Shown here in pieces: positions 5,013 through 6,358 of a DNA stretch of 6,358 nucleotides; position 1 is the stretch's first letter, and each line of letters opens with the position of its first letter. The translations under genes were made by a program, and so were the position numbers. Location: the NCBI GenBank assembly GCA_049521055.1, contig JBEKPE010000126.1:1-6358 (forward strand), in the 5' to 3' direction. Source of the stretch: FEN-987 sp049521055. Its GTDB lineage: Archaea > Thermoproteota > Bathyarchaeia > 40CM-2-53-6. The notes beneath the pieces are model-generated. The model searched no databases. It was not told the DNA's origin and saw only the letters and a list, made by a program, of their open reading frames with translations.

Positions 5013-5860
5013 AAATAAGAAAGCCCTATGTCGCAAACGCGTTCTACGCCGGAACCAAGACCTCACTGACCAAACAAATCACCGATTGCTTCACCCACCA
5101 GTTCGGGCCTGGGCAGGTCCCAAAAGTAAACCAACAGGGGCCACGAAGGATCCTTGGGCTCGTCTGTCCACATGCAGGATACATGTACTCCGGGCCAGTA
5201 GCCGCTAATGGTTACAGTAGGCTCGCGACTGACGGCCAACCCGATGTCTGCATTATTCTCGGGCCAAATCACAGCGGCCTTGGGAGCGGCCTTTCAATTG
5301 AGACCGAAGGAGCGTGGGAGACGCCGGTCGGCATCACCCGAATCAACTCTGACCTAGCCAAAAGAATCCAAAAGTCAAGCAGCATAATCGATGTTGACGA
5401 AACGGCACATGCAAGCGAGCACTCCATCGAGGTTCAACTACCATTTCTCCAGTACCTATTCAAGGACGCGATAGAATTCGTCCCAATATGCATGATGATG
5501 CAAGATCTTACAACATCCGTAGAAGTTGCGAGGGCCATCGTTGAAAGCACGAAAGGCAAGAATGTTGTGATAATCGCGTCCAGTGATTTTACCCACTACG
5601 AACCCCAAGCGGACGCAAACAGGAAGGACAAGGAAGCGATCGACGCGATCCTAAGACTCGATGATAAACAACTAAACGAACTAGGAGACAGCAACCGCGT
5701 GACGATGTGCGGCTACGGCGCAATAACGACGTTGATCGTCGCAGCGAAGATGCTTGGGAATGTGCGAGCTGATTTGTTGGCGTACAAGACCAGCGGCGAC
5801 ATCACAGGTGATAAGTCGGCGGTAGTTGGGTATTCGTCGCTGGTTTTTGCTCGTAATTAG
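5009..5860 (+). CDS. MEMO1 family protein
   Basis: A 283-residue member of the MEMO family (PF01875), structurally related to non-haem-iron extradiol dioxygenases; its role in archaea is not settled, though it is often found beside mevalonate genes. Visible family motifs: RKPYVANAFYAG (4-15), CPHAGYMYSGPVAA (53-66) with H55, LGPNHSG (84-90) with H88, HSIEVQLPFLQYLF (138-151), SSDFTHYEP (191-199) and CGYGAI (234-239) with C234. H55, H88 and C234 correspond to the metal-binding His-His-Cys set known in human MEMO1, so the site looks intact. The start is TTG overlapping the rps2 stop; GGTGA (5001-5005) lies only 3 nt before it, short for an SD, so coupling to rps2 is likely. The N-terminus fits the family. 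It precedes mevalonate kinase by 63 nt. Confidence 0.92.
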   Translation: MKIRKPYVANAFYAGTKTSLTKQITDCFTHQFGPGQVPKVNQQGPRRILGLVCPHAGYMYSGPVAANGYSRLATDGQPDVCIILGPNHSGLGSGLSIETEGAWETPVGITRINSDLAKRIQKSSSIIDVDETAHASEHSIEVQLPFLQYLFKDAIEFVPICMMMQDLTTSVEVARAIVESTKGKNVVIIASSDFTHYEPQADANRKDKEAIDAILRLDDKQLNELGDSNRVTMCGYGAITTLIVAAKMLGNVRADLLAYKTSGDITGDKSAVVGYSSLVFARN

Positions 5861-5908
5861 GCGGTAAGCGTGGCCGTTTGATTTTTCTACAAGAGAGACG
5901 AGATTACT

Positions 5909-5914
5909 GAGAGG
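5909..5914 (+). promoter_or_regulatory. Shine-Dalgarno for mevalonate kinase
   Basis: GAGAGG, nine nt before TTG 5924. It defines that codon as the start in a frame with no ATG or GTG between the upstream stop (5879-5881) and the family core. Confidence 0.55.
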
Positions 5915-5923
5915 CGCAAGTTC

Positions 5924-6358
5924 TTGGGCCAAGGTGTAGGGTTCGGTAAAGTGATTCTATTCAATGAACACTTCGTCGTGTACGGGATTCCCGCAGTCGC
6001 ATCAGCCATCGGAGCCAAGACAACGGCTACGGTCAAACGTAGAGCTGGATCTGGGATAGAACTCAAGGATGAACGACCTGAGACTCCAGGTTACAAGGTT
6101 GAGAAATTTGCCCAGCAAAAGGAGTCTTTGGATATCATGCTGAAATTCATGAAGATTGACACGCAACAGGATCACTACACGATCACTTTGGGCGGAGACT
6201 TGCTCGCTGCGAGCGGTGTAGGAGCAAGCGCGGCGTCCTGCGCTGCAATCGCCCGTGCATTCTCAGACGAACTTAACCTCAACTTTTCAGACGAGAGAGT
6301 AAATGAGGTAGCCTTTGAGGGAGAAAAGGGATACCACGGAACGCCATCTGGAATCGAC
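5924..6358 (+). CDS. mvk: Mevalonate kinase, GHMP family (5' part, cut by window end)
   Basis: Mevalonate kinase phosphorylates mevalonate to 5-phosphomevalonate with ATP, in the pathway to archaeal isoprenoid lipids. The first 145 codons are present and open to the window edge. GHMP motif 1 is at residues 8-21 (GKVILFNEHFVVYG) with the conserved K9. The glycine/serine-rich ATP-binding motif 2 is at 97-106 (SGVGASAASC). The substrate/catalytic motif GYHGTPSGID is at 136-145 and ends with the expected catalytic Asp on the last base of the window. Departures from the textbook sequences are Asn14 where Gly is usual (GEH) and Ala101 in GLGSSAA; S102 remains. Start TTG 5924 rests on GAGAGG nine nt upstream and an in-frame TGA at 5879-5881. 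Phosphomevalonate-pathway genes would be expected downstream. Confidence 0.9.
   Translation, partial: MGQGVGFGKVILFNEHFVVYGIPAVASAIGAKTTATVKRRAGSGIELKDERPETPGYKVEKFAQQKESLDIMLKFMKIDTQQDHYTITLGGDLLAASGVGASAASCAAIARAFSDELNLNFSDERVNEVAFEGEKGYHGTPSGID

Noticed and set aside
5882..5886. T5 run between MEMO and mevalonate kinase as a terminator
   Set aside because: Archaeal termination can use T-runs, but this one is short and no promoter is visible for mvk in the 63-nt gap, so read-through is at least as likely.
1..6358. CRISPR arrays, insertion sequences, tRNA or rRNA genes
   Set aside because: I saw no regularly spaced repeats, transposase motifs, terminal inverted repeats, tRNA-like arms or rRNA segments on either strand.

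Overview
This window is an archaeal ribosomal protein / RNA polymerase / mevalonate gene block. The diagnostic genes are RNA polymerase subunits D and N in their archaeal forms, the archaeal/eukaryotic ribosomal protein eL18, archaeal-type uS13, uS4, uL13, uS9 and uS2, and a MEMO-family gene followed by a mevalonate kinase. Spaced Shine-Dalgarno (SD) motifs and a TATA box (TTTATAA) also fit an archaeon, and TTG start codons are unusually frequent. A member of the Thermoproteota/TACK group (perhaps Bathyarchaeia or a neighbour) is my best guess from protein flavour, but that placement is inference with low confidence.

Layout. Positions 3-1065 (+) carry rps13 and rps4, the end of an upstream ribosomal operon. 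They meet head-on with a two-gene minus-strand unit (1751 down to 1066) encoding two small membrane proteins of the DUF131/TIGR00304 type; the second has an added eight-cysteine zinc finger. The stop codons of rps4 and the second membrane gene abut exactly in the palindrome TGATCA. Positions 1752-1990 form a divergent intergenic region with a TATA box, a leader of roughly 115 nt and a possible 29-codon leader ORF. From 1991 a compact plus-strand operon runs rpoD, rpl18e, rpl13, rps9, rpoN, rps2, MEMO, with start/stop overlaps or very short gaps. After a 63-nt gap comes the first 145 codons of mevalonate kinase, cut by the window end.

How it works together. The ribosomal proteins belong to both subunits (uS13, uS4, uS9, uS2 small; eL18, uL13 large). 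RpoD and RpoN belong to the RNA polymerase assembly platform, so ribosome and polymerase synthesis are co-expressed. Mevalonate kinase starts isoprenoid lipid precursor phosphorylation.

Departures from the usual archaeal order: rps11, normally between rps4 and rpoD, is missing and its place is taken by the membrane gene pair; rpoK and enolase, often between rpoN and rps2, are also missing. I see no CRISPR array, insertion sequence, tRNA or rRNA. The only candidates for something less described are the zinc-finger/DUF131 pair and the rpoD leader.
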